NCBI GenBank assembly: GCA_027038695.1
Contig: JALWHA010000092.1
Coordinates: 484-15,004, forward strand
DNA: 14,521 bases
Source: Acidobacteriota bacterium
Lineage (GTDB): Bacteria; Acidobacteriota; Holophagae; Thermotomaculales; Thermotomaculaceae
Direction: 5' to 3'
The notes under the pieces: model-generated
Database searches by the model: none
Told to the model about the DNA's origin: nothing
What the model saw: only the letters and a program-made list of their open reading frames with translations
Made by a program: the position numbers and the translations under genes
In this document: positions 7,756 through 14,521 of the stretch, in pieces
Layout: every line of letters starts with the position of its first letter
How positions within the stretch are numbered: position 1 is the stretch's first letter

Positions 7756-8340
7756 TTATTTTTTTGCAATACCGTAAACAAAAGTATTAACAAGAATATC
7801 CACATCTTTCTCTAACTTATAATTTTTGTTAGCAATCAACCAGGAAGTGATCATTTCGTCAATTATGCCGAACAACACTTTAGCACAAAAACGGGGGTTT
7901 AACTCTTTAAAGTATCCCTTTTGTTGCCCTTCTATAATAACTCCTTCAATAATTTTAAAATAATCGCCGAGTTTTGTCTTGGACAACCTTTCCATAAAAA
8001 CTATATTATGTCTGAATTCAATCTGAAAAACCATTGCAAGGTCTCTATTGGCGCCTAAATACTTCAGATGGAGATAAACTATTTCTCTTAACTTCTCAAT
8101 AGGGTCTTCAATCTGTTCAAGATCTTTTTTCGATTCGTCCACAAAAACCTGCAAAGCCTCGTCAAATATAGCTGACAACAGCTCTTCCTTGCTTGAAAAG
8201 TAGATATAGATAGTGCCGTCAGCGACACCGGCCTCCTTCGCAATTTCGGATACCCTTGAATTAAAGTACCCGTTTCTGGCGAAGATCTTGATTGCCGCGT
8301 CAATTATCTTCCTTTTTTTCTCTTCCTTTTTTAATTTCAT
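7756..8340 (-). CDS. fadR: TetR-type fatty-acid metabolism regulator FadR
   Basis: This 194-aa TetR-family repressor has the same length as B. subtilis FadR (YsiA) as I recall it, and it resembles that protein well beyond the DNA-binding domain. The helix-turn-helix region contains KIIDAAIKIFARNGY and VSEIAKEAGVADGTIYIYF (about residues 11-47). The ligand domain has FQIEFRHN and a C-terminal VLFGIIDEMITSW segment like the FadR effector domain. In the Bacillus system, long-chain acyl-CoA releases FadR from DNA; the same is inferred here. The start was set at ATG 8340, with AAAGG eight bases upstream. The in-frame ATG at 8370 lies inside the operator at the predicted transcription start and is unlikely. 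The gene leads the operon with the acyl-CoA synthetase and mscS and probably represses itself. It is unrelated to the GntR-type FadR of E. coli. Confidence 0.85.
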   Translation of the reverse strand: MKLKKEEKKRKIIDAAIKIFARNGYFNSRVSEIAKEAGVADGTIYIYFSSKEELLSAIFDEALQVFVDESKKDLEQIEDPIEKLREIVYLHLKYLGANRDLAMVFQIEFRHNIVFMERLSKTKLGDYFKIIEGVIIEGQQKGYFKELNPRFCAKVLFGIIDEMITSWLIANKNYKLEKDVDILVNTFVYGIAKK

Positions 8341-8352
8341 TTCCCCAACCTT

Positions 8353-8376
8353 TAATGAATGAACTCTCATTCATTA
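8353..8376. promoter_or_regulatory. FadR operator palindrome
   Basis: A perfect inverted repeat with 10-bp arms, TAATGAATGA (8353-8362) and TCATTCATTA (8367-8376), is separated by ACTC. Its core, TGAATGA-4-TCATTCA, has the same half-sites and spacing as the known Bacillus FadR (TetR-type) box. It touches the -10 box and covers the predicted transcription start of fadR, the right place for repression of the whole operon. Confidence 0.85.
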
Positions 8377-8404
8377 TTAAACCACAAAACACAAATTATT
8401 TCAA
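8376..8404 (-). promoter_or_regulatory. Sigma70-type promoter of the fadR-acyl-CoA synthetase-mscS operon
   Basis: On the minus strand TTGAAA (-35, 8404-8399) and TTTAAT (-10, 8381-8376) are 17 bp apart, each one mismatch from consensus. The predicted start of transcription near 8369 lies inside the FadR palindrome. It leaves a leader of about 28 nt before the ATG at 8340. Confidence 0.7.
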
Positions 8405-8436
8405 ATTATCATTAAAATTTTCTCCTTATCTCTTTA

Positions 8437-8445
8437 TGTTATAAT
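8437..8445 (+). promoter_or_regulatory. Extended -10 promoter of ktrB
   Basis: TGTTATAAT (TG at 8437-8438, a perfect TATAAT at 8440-8445) is an extended -10 element. The -35 region near 8418 is only T-rich. The ATG of ktrB at 8455 is nine bases after the box, so transcription should begin within a few bases of the start codon. Confidence 0.65.
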
Positions 8446-8454
8446 AAATTCGCT

Positions 8455-9801
8455 ATGATTAAGGAGTTTTTATTAAAGTATAAATTATGGGTAACAAAAC
8501 CTGACTCCGCTTTAATAATTTCATTTGCTACCGTTATTTTAATAGGCGGCATTCTTTTGACCCTGCCGATTTCAACTACAAACGCAAAGGGTTTGGATTT
8601 TATTGACGCATTGTTCACTTCAACCTCGGCAACCTGTGTCACAGGCCTGATTGTGGTTGACACGGGGACTTTCTTCTCAACATTCGGGCAAATTGTAATA
8701 CTTGTCCTTATACAGTTAGGAGGCCTGGGGATTATGACCTTCACCGCAATTTTTGTATGGTTAAGCAAAAAAGCCTATTCCGTTCAAACACACTATACAA
8801 TTCAGGATACATTCGGCGGGGATATTGAACATCTATCTATTGAAGACTTGTTGAAGTTTATCGTCAGCGCAACTTTTTTAATTGAGGGGACAGGCGCTTT
8901 CATCCTTTTTATAAAATTAAAAAATTATTACCCTGTCGGCAAAGCGCTTTACTCAGCTATCTTTCATTCAATATCCGCATTTTGCAATGCCGGATTTTCT
9001 ATTTACAGCGATAGTTTAATGCATTTCAGGCAATCATGGTTAACCTTAAGTACCGTGATGTTCTTAATCGTTTTCGGAGGATTAGGCTACCCTGTACTGT
9101 ATGAAATTAAAGACATTATTTCAGGAAAAGAAAAAAAAGCAAGCTTCCATACAAAATTGGTAATTGCCACAACATTTTCATTAATTATCGGGGGAACTGT
9201 ATTTATCTTATTGGGAGATAACAACCTTTCCGTTCTCGATTCTCTATTCCAATCCGTTTCCGCAAGGACGGCAGGATTTAATTCAGTGGACATAGGAAAA
9301 CTGCCTTCTTCTTCCATTTTCATCCTGATTATGCTTATGTTTATAGGCGGGTCTCCCGGTTCTTGCGCCGGCGGTATAAAAACCACAACCTTCGCGGGAT
9401 ATTTAATACTCGTTAAAGATTGGTTCTTCGGGCAGTACAGAAAAAGGCTGTTTGAAAGAAAATTAACACAGGAAACAAAAGAAAAAATAAAATCGGTTAT
9501 CACATTAGCCTTTTCTACCGTTATTATTTCCTTTACAATCCTTCTCTTTACCGAGCAGAATATAATCCTCCATTACCATGAGGCGTTCAGAAACCTGCTT
9601 TTTGAGGTTGTTTCCGCATTCGGCACGGTAGGGCTTTCAACAGGGATAACCGCGTCCTTAAGCAAAATAGGAAAAATTGTTATAATTGTTGATATGTTTT
9701 TCGGACGAGTTGGGCCTCTTGCAATAGTCACCTCTTTACTGTTTGCAAGAAGAAAAAAGAAAAAGATTGATTATCCCGAACAAAAAATCATGATAGGTTA
9801 G
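8455..9801 (+). CDS. ktrB: Potassium uptake protein KtrB (Trk/Ktr/HKT membrane subunit)
   Basis: This inner-membrane pore subunit of a Ktr-type K+ transporter is 448 aa. That matches KtrB, which lacks the two extra N-terminal helices of TrkH. The four P-loop repeats are all present with their filter glycines: ATCVTGL (Gly64), SAFCNAGF (Gly180), SARTAGF (Gly274) and SAFGTVGL (Gly393). The intramembrane gating loop of the third repeat is GGSPGSCAGGIKTTT (about 298-312), and the conserved FFGRVGP of the last helix is at 415-421. The protein ends in a basic tail (ARRKKKK). No ribosome site precedes the ATG and the promoter is almost adjacent, suggesting a leaderless message. An AAGGAG appears just inside the gene at 8459-8465. 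ktrA follows after nine bases. Confidence 0.93.
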   Translation: MIKEFLLKYKLWVTKPDSALIISFATVILIGGILLTLPISTTNAKGLDFIDALFTSTSATCVTGLIVVDTGTFFSTFGQIVILVLIQLGGLGIMTFTAIFVWLSKKAYSVQTHYTIQDTFGGDIEHLSIEDLLKFIVSATFLIEGTGAFILFIKLKNYYPVGKALYSAIFHSISAFCNAGFSIYSDSLMHFRQSWLTLSTVMFLIVFGGLGYPVLYEIKDIISGKEKKASFHTKLVIATTFSLIIGGTVFILLGDNNLSVLDSLFQSVSARTAGFNSVDIGKLPSSSIFILIMLMFIGGSPGSCAGGIKTTTFAGYLILVKDWFFGQYRKRLFERKLTQETKEKIKSVITLAFSTVIISFTILLFTEQNIILHYHEAFRNLLFEVVSAFGTVGLSTGITASLSKIGKIVIIVDMFFGRVGPLAIVTSLLFARRKKKKIDYPEQKIMIG

Positions 9802-9810
9802 GAGAATAAC

Positions 9811-10488
9811 ATGAAAACGGTATGTGTTATAGGATTGGGTCAATTCGGAGAACACCTTGCAATTTCACTTTCAAAACACGGCGCTCACGTAATAGCAATT
9901 GACAATGACCAGGAAAAGGTTAATAAAATTGCCGACAACGTGGCGCATGCTTACGTTGCGGACGCAAAGGATAAAGACATTCTTGAAACCCTTGTGCCAA
10001 AAGACGTTGACGCCTGTGTGGTAAGCCTCGGAGAACAAATAGAGCCGAGTATTTTGTGCACTTTGCATCTGACAAACTTAGGGATTAAGAGAATAATAGT
10101 TAAGGCTATGAGTGACGACCATGCTTCTATATTAAGGGCTATAGGGGCACATGAAATTGTTTTCCCGGAAAGGGATATGGCTGAGAAAACCGCAAGAAAC
10201 CTTATAGAGAGGAATATGGCTGACCTGTTAACCTTAACGGAGGAGTATTCAATAAAAGACATTGAACCGTTAAACGAATTCATAGGGAAAACCCTGATCC
10301 AGTTGGATTTAAGAAACAGGTATAAAATCTATGTCATTGCACTAAAAGACAAGCATAACCCCGAAGACATTATAATTTTGCCTTACGGAGACACAAAAAT
10401 TCAAAACAGCCACATCCTTACCGTTGTAGGCAAAGACGAAGATATTAACAATATCATAACCATGAAAGCGGAAGAGGTTGCGCCGTGA
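9811..10488 (+). CDS. ktrA: Potassium uptake regulatory subunit KtrA (TrkA family, RCK domain)
   Basis: This cytoplasmic nucleotide-sensing subunit of 225 aa would form a ring under KtrB and gate it with ATP/ADP or NAD(H). A single RCK unit is visible. It comprises a Rossmann RCK_N domain with GLGQFG (residues 8-13) and Asp31 at the end of the second strand (VIAIDND), and from about residue 135 an RCK_C (TrkA_C) domain with the EPLNEFIGKTL element. One RCK per chain is the KtrA pattern; E. coli TrkA has two. A GGAG site lies six bases before the ATG. Being directly behind ktrB, it forms the complete two-component uptake system. Its last codons overlap the next gene by 4 bp (GTGA). Confidence 0.93.
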   Translation: MKTVCVIGLGQFGEHLAISLSKHGAHVIAIDNDQEKVNKIADNVAHAYVADAKDKDILETLVPKDVDACVVSLGEQIEPSILCTLHLTNLGIKRIIVKAMSDDHASILRAIGAHEIVFPERDMAEKTARNLIERNMADLLTLTEEYSIKDIEPLNEFIGKTLIQLDLRNRYKIYVIALKDKHNPEDIIILPYGDTKIQNSHILTVVGKDEDINNIITMKAEEVAP

Positions 10489-11102
10489 AGAAAGTTGTTT
10501 TATTTATTGTTTTAATCTTTTCGGTATCCCTTTTTGCAAAAGAGTACAGGTACAGGTACAAACTATACCCTTTGCCTAAACCTAATTTATACATAAAAAA
10601 CAGAAAAGCTGTAATCTCTTCAATGGGGCTTACTATTGCGGTGGAACAGGTAGAAGATGTCCCTTTTTCAAAAGATTTTGACGTCTTCAAGCTAAACCCT
10701 AACGTGTTTTTCATTTACTTTAAAATCAAAATAACAAACAACACGGGAAAGAAGGTTTATATTGACCCCAATTTCGTATCCCTTGTATCAAACAAAAAAG
10801 AGTATAGAAAGCCTCTTCTTTACAACGATATGTACAGGGCGCTTGCACAGAAATACCCGGAAAAAACAATAGAAAGCGTGCTTACAAAATACCTTCTTGA
10901 GTTCGCAAACCCTATAAAACCGGGGGAAAGAACAGTCAGGTATATGGTTATGAGAAATTTCAGAGAAAAGGTAAAAAATGCCATGTTGCAGTTTGACGCG
11001 GTTACTATAGGAGTGGAGCAGACCAAGTTTTTAATAATATATTCCGTTAAAGGTGAGAGGTTTGATGCTAAACAGTTTTACAAAAAGAAAAAGGATTTTT
11101 AG
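10485..11102 (+). CDS. Unrecognised exported protein, Ig-like/DUF4352-like beta-sandwich
   Basis: I do not recognise a named family for this 205-aa protein. It has a clear signal peptide (MKKVVLFIVLIFSVSLFA, cut before KEY), no lipobox cysteine and no later membrane segment, so it should be periplasmic or exported. The mature part begins with a Tyr/Arg-rich stretch (EYRYRYKLY). Alternating strands around VFFIYFKIKITNNTGKKVYIDP (about residues 75-96), then the phrase NPIKPGERTVRYMV, resemble Ig-like DUF4352-type domains, but this is only a fold-level impression. It starts at a GTG overlapping the ktrA stop, with a GAGG site seven bases upstream. lptD begins 38 bp before its end. The overlaps on both sides argue for real, coupled expression. 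An envelope role is suggested by the LptD and TolC neighbours rather than shown. Confidence 0.8.
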   Translation: MKKVVLFIVLIFSVSLFAKEYRYRYKLYPLPKPNLYIKNRKAVISSMGLTIAVEQVEDVPFSKDFDVFKLNPNVFFIYFKIKITNNTGKKVYIDPNFVSLVSNKKEYRKPLLYNDMYRALAQKYPEKTIESVLTKYLLEFANPIKPGERTVRYMVMRNFREKVKNAMLQFDAVTIGVEQTKFLIIYSVKGERFDAKQFYKKKKDF

Positions 11103-13065
11103 CCTTTTTATTGTTCTCTTTCTGTTTACTTTTACGGTATTAGGAGACGAATTTACTGTTAAAGCGGACAGGATTGAGACGGATGCAAAAAATAAAATCG
11201 TTTATCTCTACGGGAATTGCCTGATTCAAGGAAGAGACATAAGGCTTAAAGCGGATAAAATTAAAATTGACAAAGCTAAAGGGGTAATCACCGCTTCAGG
11301 TAATGTTGAGTTTGATAAAAACAGCGTAAAAGGGACGGGTAAAAGGCTTGTTTACTATACAGACTCCGAGCAGGCAACCGTTTTTAAAGGGGAATTGATT
11401 CTTGAGGCAAACTATAGGTTTTACGCCGAAGAAATCACCTATCTTTCAGGTAATAAGTATCAATTAAAAGACTGCACATTTACAACCTGTCCTAACGGGT
11501 GCAATTATTGGGGGTTTTACTCTAAAAAGGTTAATGTTAAAAAAGAGGGGTACGCATCATTTAAATCTTTAAAATTCAGGGTAAAAGATAAATCGGTTTT
11601 CTACCTTCCCTTTTTTATTTATCCCGCAAAAACAAAAAGAACATTCGGGCTTTTAATCCCTGAATTCGGTAACTCTTCCAAACACGGATTTAACTACCAT
11701 CAAGAGTTGTTTATCCCGATAGGCAAATCTCAGGATATAACATTGGGGATAGACTACTACTCAAAGGCGGGAACGGGAACAACCTTTGAGTACAGAGAGA
11801 GTTTTAGACAGGGGGAATTTGCCGGGTTTAAGGTTTACTCTATCAAAGACAGGCTTATTCACAATAGAAGGACAATGGGAGAGATTTCTTACAAATACTA
11901 CAAATCCCCTGAAGATACATACCAATTCAAGGGATTTTTAGGAGATGATTACGATTTGATAAGGGATTACACATTTAACAAATACGACCTTGCAATGAGA
12001 AACTTTTACGCTTACGGAAGTTTTTACAAAAAGATCAACAATCACTTTACGATAACAACCTCCCTATACCTTGAAAACCCCATCTTCCACGATAAAACAA
12101 TCTACTCCTCAACCCTTCCCTCAATATCCCTTTACGGGGAAAACCTTAAATTTTTAGGGAGAAATTTAAGATTAAAGGGAAATATCGGCATTATTTCAGA
12201 CGACAGAATTAAAAATAACACATACTCAAGAGAGTACCTTGAATTTTCCTCTTCAAAATACTTCAACAAAAGTTTGTTTTTAGTAAAAGAAAACCTGAAA
12301 TTTAAAACACTAAACTACTCAAATTCAAACCTTGCAAACAATTCTGTTTTTGACTTTTCATATAAAATTCAATTGCCTTACCTTTCAAGAGATTTTAACT
12401 TATTCAAAAATATAGTGATTCCTTTCGTAAAAATAGGCTACAGAGACAATTCCGGGAAATTTAATGAAATCTACCATGACTTAGAAGACTACATCAATCC
12501 GTCAGGGGTTTATATTCAGGCGGGGATAACGTCAAATTTTATCTTCTCTGATAGAACAGGTTTTTTCTCTCTCTACGGTGAAAAAAATTTAAGTTCAAAC
12601 AATTACCCTGACCCGAATAATCCGAATTTACAATCGGAATACTCATCTTTTAACGGATACTTCTTAATGCCTGTTACAGATAACATAGAATTCAGTTCAT
12701 TAATAAAATACAATCCTAAGACTAATGACTTTGACACATTAACATTCAACACAAGGTTAAACAACCTTTATCTGACATACTTTAAGGGGTATGTTTACGG
12801 CGAAGAAAAATCAAGGAAATCGTTAATAGGAAGGTACGATAGAAAATTAAGCAGAAATTGGAAGGCAATAATGCAATTTGATTACGACTTTTCTTTAAAT
12901 GATTTCAGGTACAAAAGGATAACCGTTGCGTATTATAAAAAATGCATAGGGGTAAACATAACATATCAAAACAACTCTTACTCAACGACAACTACAAACC
13001 AGTTTACCGTTGCACTTGTTTTAAGGAGTATAGGGGAATTGTTTAAATACAGGTTAGGCTTGTAA
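11065..13065 (+). CDS. lptD: LPS-assembly protein LptD (OstA/Imp)
   Basis: This outer-membrane beta-barrel would insert lipopolysaccharide into the outer leaflet as the last step of the Lpt bridge. At 666 aa it is shorter than E. coli LptD (784 aa). A signal peptide (residues 1-27) is followed by an OstA/LptA-like beta-jellyroll (about 30-130, with VKADRIETDAKNKIVYLYG and ADKIKIDKAKGVITASGNVEF). The LptD junction then has KDCTFTTCPNGCNYWGFYS, and the rest is barrel. Cysteines lie at 52, 137, 142 and 146, with a single one near the C-terminus (627, YYKKCIGV). The frame extends to a GTG at 11053, but ATG 11065 is preferred because GAGAGG lies four bases upstream. Its LptE lipoprotein partner is not seen in the window. 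The start overlaps the preceding gene by 38 bp. Confidence 0.88.
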   Translation: MLNSFTKRKRIFSLFIVLFLFTFTVLGDEFTVKADRIETDAKNKIVYLYGNCLIQGRDIRLKADKIKIDKAKGVITASGNVEFDKNSVKGTGKRLVYYTDSEQATVFKGELILEANYRFYAEEITYLSGNKYQLKDCTFTTCPNGCNYWGFYSKKVNVKKEGYASFKSLKFRVKDKSVFYLPFFIYPAKTKRTFGLLIPEFGNSSKHGFNYHQELFIPIGKSQDITLGIDYYSKAGTGTTFEYRESFRQGEFAGFKVYSIKDRLIHNRRTMGEISYKYYKSPEDTYQFKGFLGDDYDLIRDYTFNKYDLAMRNFYAYGSFYKKINNHFTITTSLYLENPIFHDKTIYSSTLPSISLYGENLKFLGRNLRLKGNIGIISDDRIKNNTYSREYLEFSSSKYFNKSLFLVKENLKFKTLNYSNSNLANNSVFDFSYKIQLPYLSRDFNLFKNIVIPFVKIGYRDNSGKFNEIYHDLEDYINPSGVYIQAGITSNFIFSDRTGFFSLYGEKNLSSNNYPDPNNPNLQSEYSSFNGYFLMPVTDNIEFSSLIKYNPKTNDFDTLTFNTRLNNLYLTYFKGYVYGEEKSRKSLIGRYDRKLSRNWKAIMQFDYDFSLNDFRYKRITVAYYKKCIGVNITYQNNSYSTTTTNQFTVALVLRSIGELFKYRLGL

Positions 13066-13121
13066 ACAATTACAAAAGTGTTGCGTATAAAGATAAGACT
13101 AAAATATTTTGGAGGATTCAT

Positions 13122-14521
13122 ATGAAGAAAGGTTTTGTTTTCTTATTAATATTTGTTTTAGCGCTTACCGTTAACGCAAAGCCGCACAAACTCACTCTCA
13201 ATGAAGCAATTAAAACAGCTTTAAAAAACAACCTTGACATCCAGATATCCGAGATATCCTATGAGCAGGCTAAAAACGATGTTTATTCCGCATTGGGAGT
13301 TTACGATCTAAAGTTTGATTTAACCGCCGAACATCAGGATTCAACCCAGCCGCCGAAAAACCTTCTTGACGCGTCAAGGTCTGTTCAGGATTTTTTAAAC
13401 TTCAGCCTTACCCAGCAGGTTTCAACAGGTGCTAAAGTTACCTTTTCCGCAACATCTTACAAATACAAAACCGAAAACTACCTTTTTGCTGTTTTTAGCC
13501 CTGTTTACGGCACAACCTTTAAGTTAAGGGTTGACCAGCCGCTATTAAATAATTTCGGCAAAAAGAATGTTGAATACCAGATCAGAGTTAACAGACATAT
13601 GGCGGAAAAAGCAAAAGAGCAGTTCAAAGAGCAGGTTATGAATCTCATTGAAAAAACCACATCCTCATACCTTGACCTTGTGTACGCCTATAAAAATTTG
13701 CAGGTTGCACAAGACTCCTTAAAACTTGCAAAAGAGCAGTACAGCATCACAAAGCAAAAGATAGAAGTAGGAACAATAGCGGAAGTTGAAATATATCAGG
13801 CCGAAGCAAACTTAGCAAGCGCTGAACAGCAATTGATTGAAGCGCAAAATTTAGTGCAACAGACTGAAGACAATTTAAAGAAACTCTTAAATATCAATGA
13901 GAAAGATTGGGGAACCGTGTTTGAGCCGGATTACTCTCTTGAATACAATAAAGAGGCTATTAACCCTGAAAAGTGCATTAAAACGGCTTTAAAGAAAAAT
14001 CCTCAAATAAAGATAAAAGAGATTGAAAGCCGGATAGCGAATATAGAGGTTATGTTTAAGAAAAACCGGAAACTACCCAGCGTCAACCTGTATGCCTCAG
14101 TTGCCTATGCCGGAAACAACGCAATCCACACCTATGACAATCAGGGACAGCCTATAGTTATCCCCGGCTCAATCGGAGACGCTGTTGACACGGCATTAAA
14201 CTTTGACAATGAGACATGGGTAGTCGGGATAAACATCTCATATAAATTACAAAACAGAGCGGCTAAGGCTGCATACAAAAATGCAATTTTAGGGGAGAAA
14301 AGTGCTCAACTTTCCTTAAAAAACACAATTTACACAATTACCATAAATGTAAAAAACGCTATCAGAAACGTAAAGGCGGCGGAAAGAGCATACTTTGCGG
14401 CACAAAAAACAAGGATTTTAAGGGAAAAAGATTTAGATGCCGAGAAAAAGAAATTTCTAAACGGAATGTCAACAAACTTTTTAATTTCCCAGAAAGAAGA
14501 CGACCTTGCAAAGGCCAAGGT
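13122..14521 (+). CDS. TolC-family outer-membrane efflux protein (3'-truncated by window edge)
   Basis: The frame is open from ATG 13122 to the window end, giving 466 residues, close to a full TolC-type protein; no stop is visible. A strong GGAGG site (13111-13115) lies six bases before the start. A signal peptide (MKKGFVFLLIFVLALTVNA) is followed by two OEP repeats. The first begins LTLNEAIKTALKNNLDIQI and includes long coiled-coil helices (near residue 216, VGTIAEVEIYQAEANLASAE). The second includes NGMSTNFLISQKEDDLAKAK near residue 446, the equivalent helix motif. Such proteins form trimeric outer-membrane channel-tunnels for RND, MFS or ABC exporters or type I secretion. Partner pump genes may follow outside the window. 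It lies 56 bp after lptD on the same strand. The specific exporter cannot be named. Confidence 0.9.
   Translation, partial: MKKGFVFLLIFVLALTVNAKPHKLTLNEAIKTALKNNLDIQISEISYEQAKNDVYSALGVYDLKFDLTAEHQDSTQPPKNLLDASRSVQDFLNFSLTQQVSTGAKVTFSATSYKYKTENYLFAVFSPVYGTTFKLRVDQPLLNNFGKKNVEYQIRVNRHMAEKAKEQFKEQVMNLIEKTTSSYLDLVYAYKNLQVAQDSLKLAKEQYSITKQKIEVGTIAEVEIYQAEANLASAEQQLIEAQNLVQQTEDNLKKLLNINEKDWGTVFEPDYSLEYNKEAINPEKCIKTALKKNPQIKIKEIESRIANIEVMFKKNRKLPSVNLYASVAYAGNNAIHTYDNQGQPIVIPGSIGDAVDTALNFDNETWVVGINISYKLQNRAAKAAYKNAILGEKSAQLSLKNTIYTITINVKNAIRNVKAAERAYFAAQKTRILREKDLDAEKKKFLNGMSTNFLISQKEDDLAKAK

Noticed and set aside
7739..7771. Possible internal promoter (TTGCAA-16-TAAAAT) before the acyl-CoA synthetase gene
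   Set aside because: The -35 match is weak (4/6), the -35 lies in the coding end of fadR, and the A-rich sequence makes chance matches easy. It is not strong enough to list.
8088..8303. 71-aa minus-strand frame within fadR in another phase
   Set aside because: It is an out-of-frame reading of the conserved TetR helix-turn-helix region.
8439..8768. 109-aa minus-strand open frame at the start of ktrB
   Set aside because: It lies opposite the clearly conserved first P-loop repeat of KtrB and shows no protein-like features of its own.
9087..9503. 138-aa minus-strand open frame opposite ktrB, and similar frames opposite ktrA, lptD and the DUF5916 gene
   Set aside because: These are antisense shadows of well-conserved membrane or Rossmann proteins, with no ribosome site and low-complexity translations.
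10544..10561. Tandem TACAGG units near the start of the unknown exported gene
   Set aside because: Only two to three short copies encode Tyr-Arg pairs; this is a codon-level repeat, not a repeat element.
13060..13075. Inverted repeat TTGTAA-ACAA-TTACAA at the end of lptD
   Set aside because: It is a six-base, AT-rich stem with no T-run, overlaps the stop codon, and is likely to occur by chance in AT-rich DNA. It does not separate lptD from the tolC-like gene as a terminator.
1..14521. Search for CRISPR arrays, tRNA/rRNA genes, IS ends, att sites, defence or toxin-antitoxin genes
   Set aside because: None was seen by eye. Genes are compact, of even composition, and match housekeeping or envelope families, so there is no sign of a mobile or defence island.

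Overview
This is an ordinary-looking chromosomal segment from an AT-rich (by eye, high-30s % GC), diderm (Gram-negative) bacterium. The outer membrane is shown by an LptD-type LPS-assembly protein, a TolC-family efflux protein and a CBM9/DUF5916 predicted outer-membrane barrel. The two-subunit class I [4Fe-4S] fumarase fits an anaerobic or deep-branching lineage. DUF5916 is common in Acidobacteriota, Bacteroidota and related phyla, so an Acidobacteriota-like source is possible, but I cannot assign a phylum from this sequence alone. No rRNA, tRNA, CRISPR array, IS element or prophage is visible. Genes are tightly packed and no gene-free stretch exceeds about 220 bp.

Layout. (1) 1-1193, plus strand: the alpha subunit (5' end outside the window) and beta subunit of a class I fumarate hydratase, ending at a bidirectional terminator (1213-1238). 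(2) 1237-4597, minus strand: tsaB and rimI overlap and are driven by a good sigma70-type promoter at 4626-4653. They are followed by the large CBM9/DUF5916 predicted outer-membrane protein gene, whose stop codon lies inside the shared terminator. (3) 4818-8340, minus strand: a TetR-type FadR regulator, a long-chain acyl-CoA synthetase and an MscS-type mechanosensitive channel form one apparent operon. A near-consensus FadR palindrome (8353-8376) overlaps its promoter. (4) 8455-14521, plus strand, divergent from (3): ktrB and ktrA (K+ uptake), an unrecognised secreted 205-aa protein, lptD, and a tolC-like gene that runs off the right edge.

How the parts fit. The FadR operon probably couples acyl-CoA formation to long-chain acyl-CoA levels. 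An osmotic-release channel is carried in the same transcript, next to a divergent K+-uptake system, so the centre of the window looks like a membrane-lipid and osmotic-homeostasis locus. The right third is an envelope-biogenesis block (unknown exported protein, LptD, TolC). Most genes are standard housekeeping genes. The items most worth a second look are the FadR operator with MscS as its apparent target, the apparently leaderless ktrB transcript, the unrecognised exported protein between ktrA and lptD, and several ambiguous starts. I did not find convincing evidence for a wholly new biological system.
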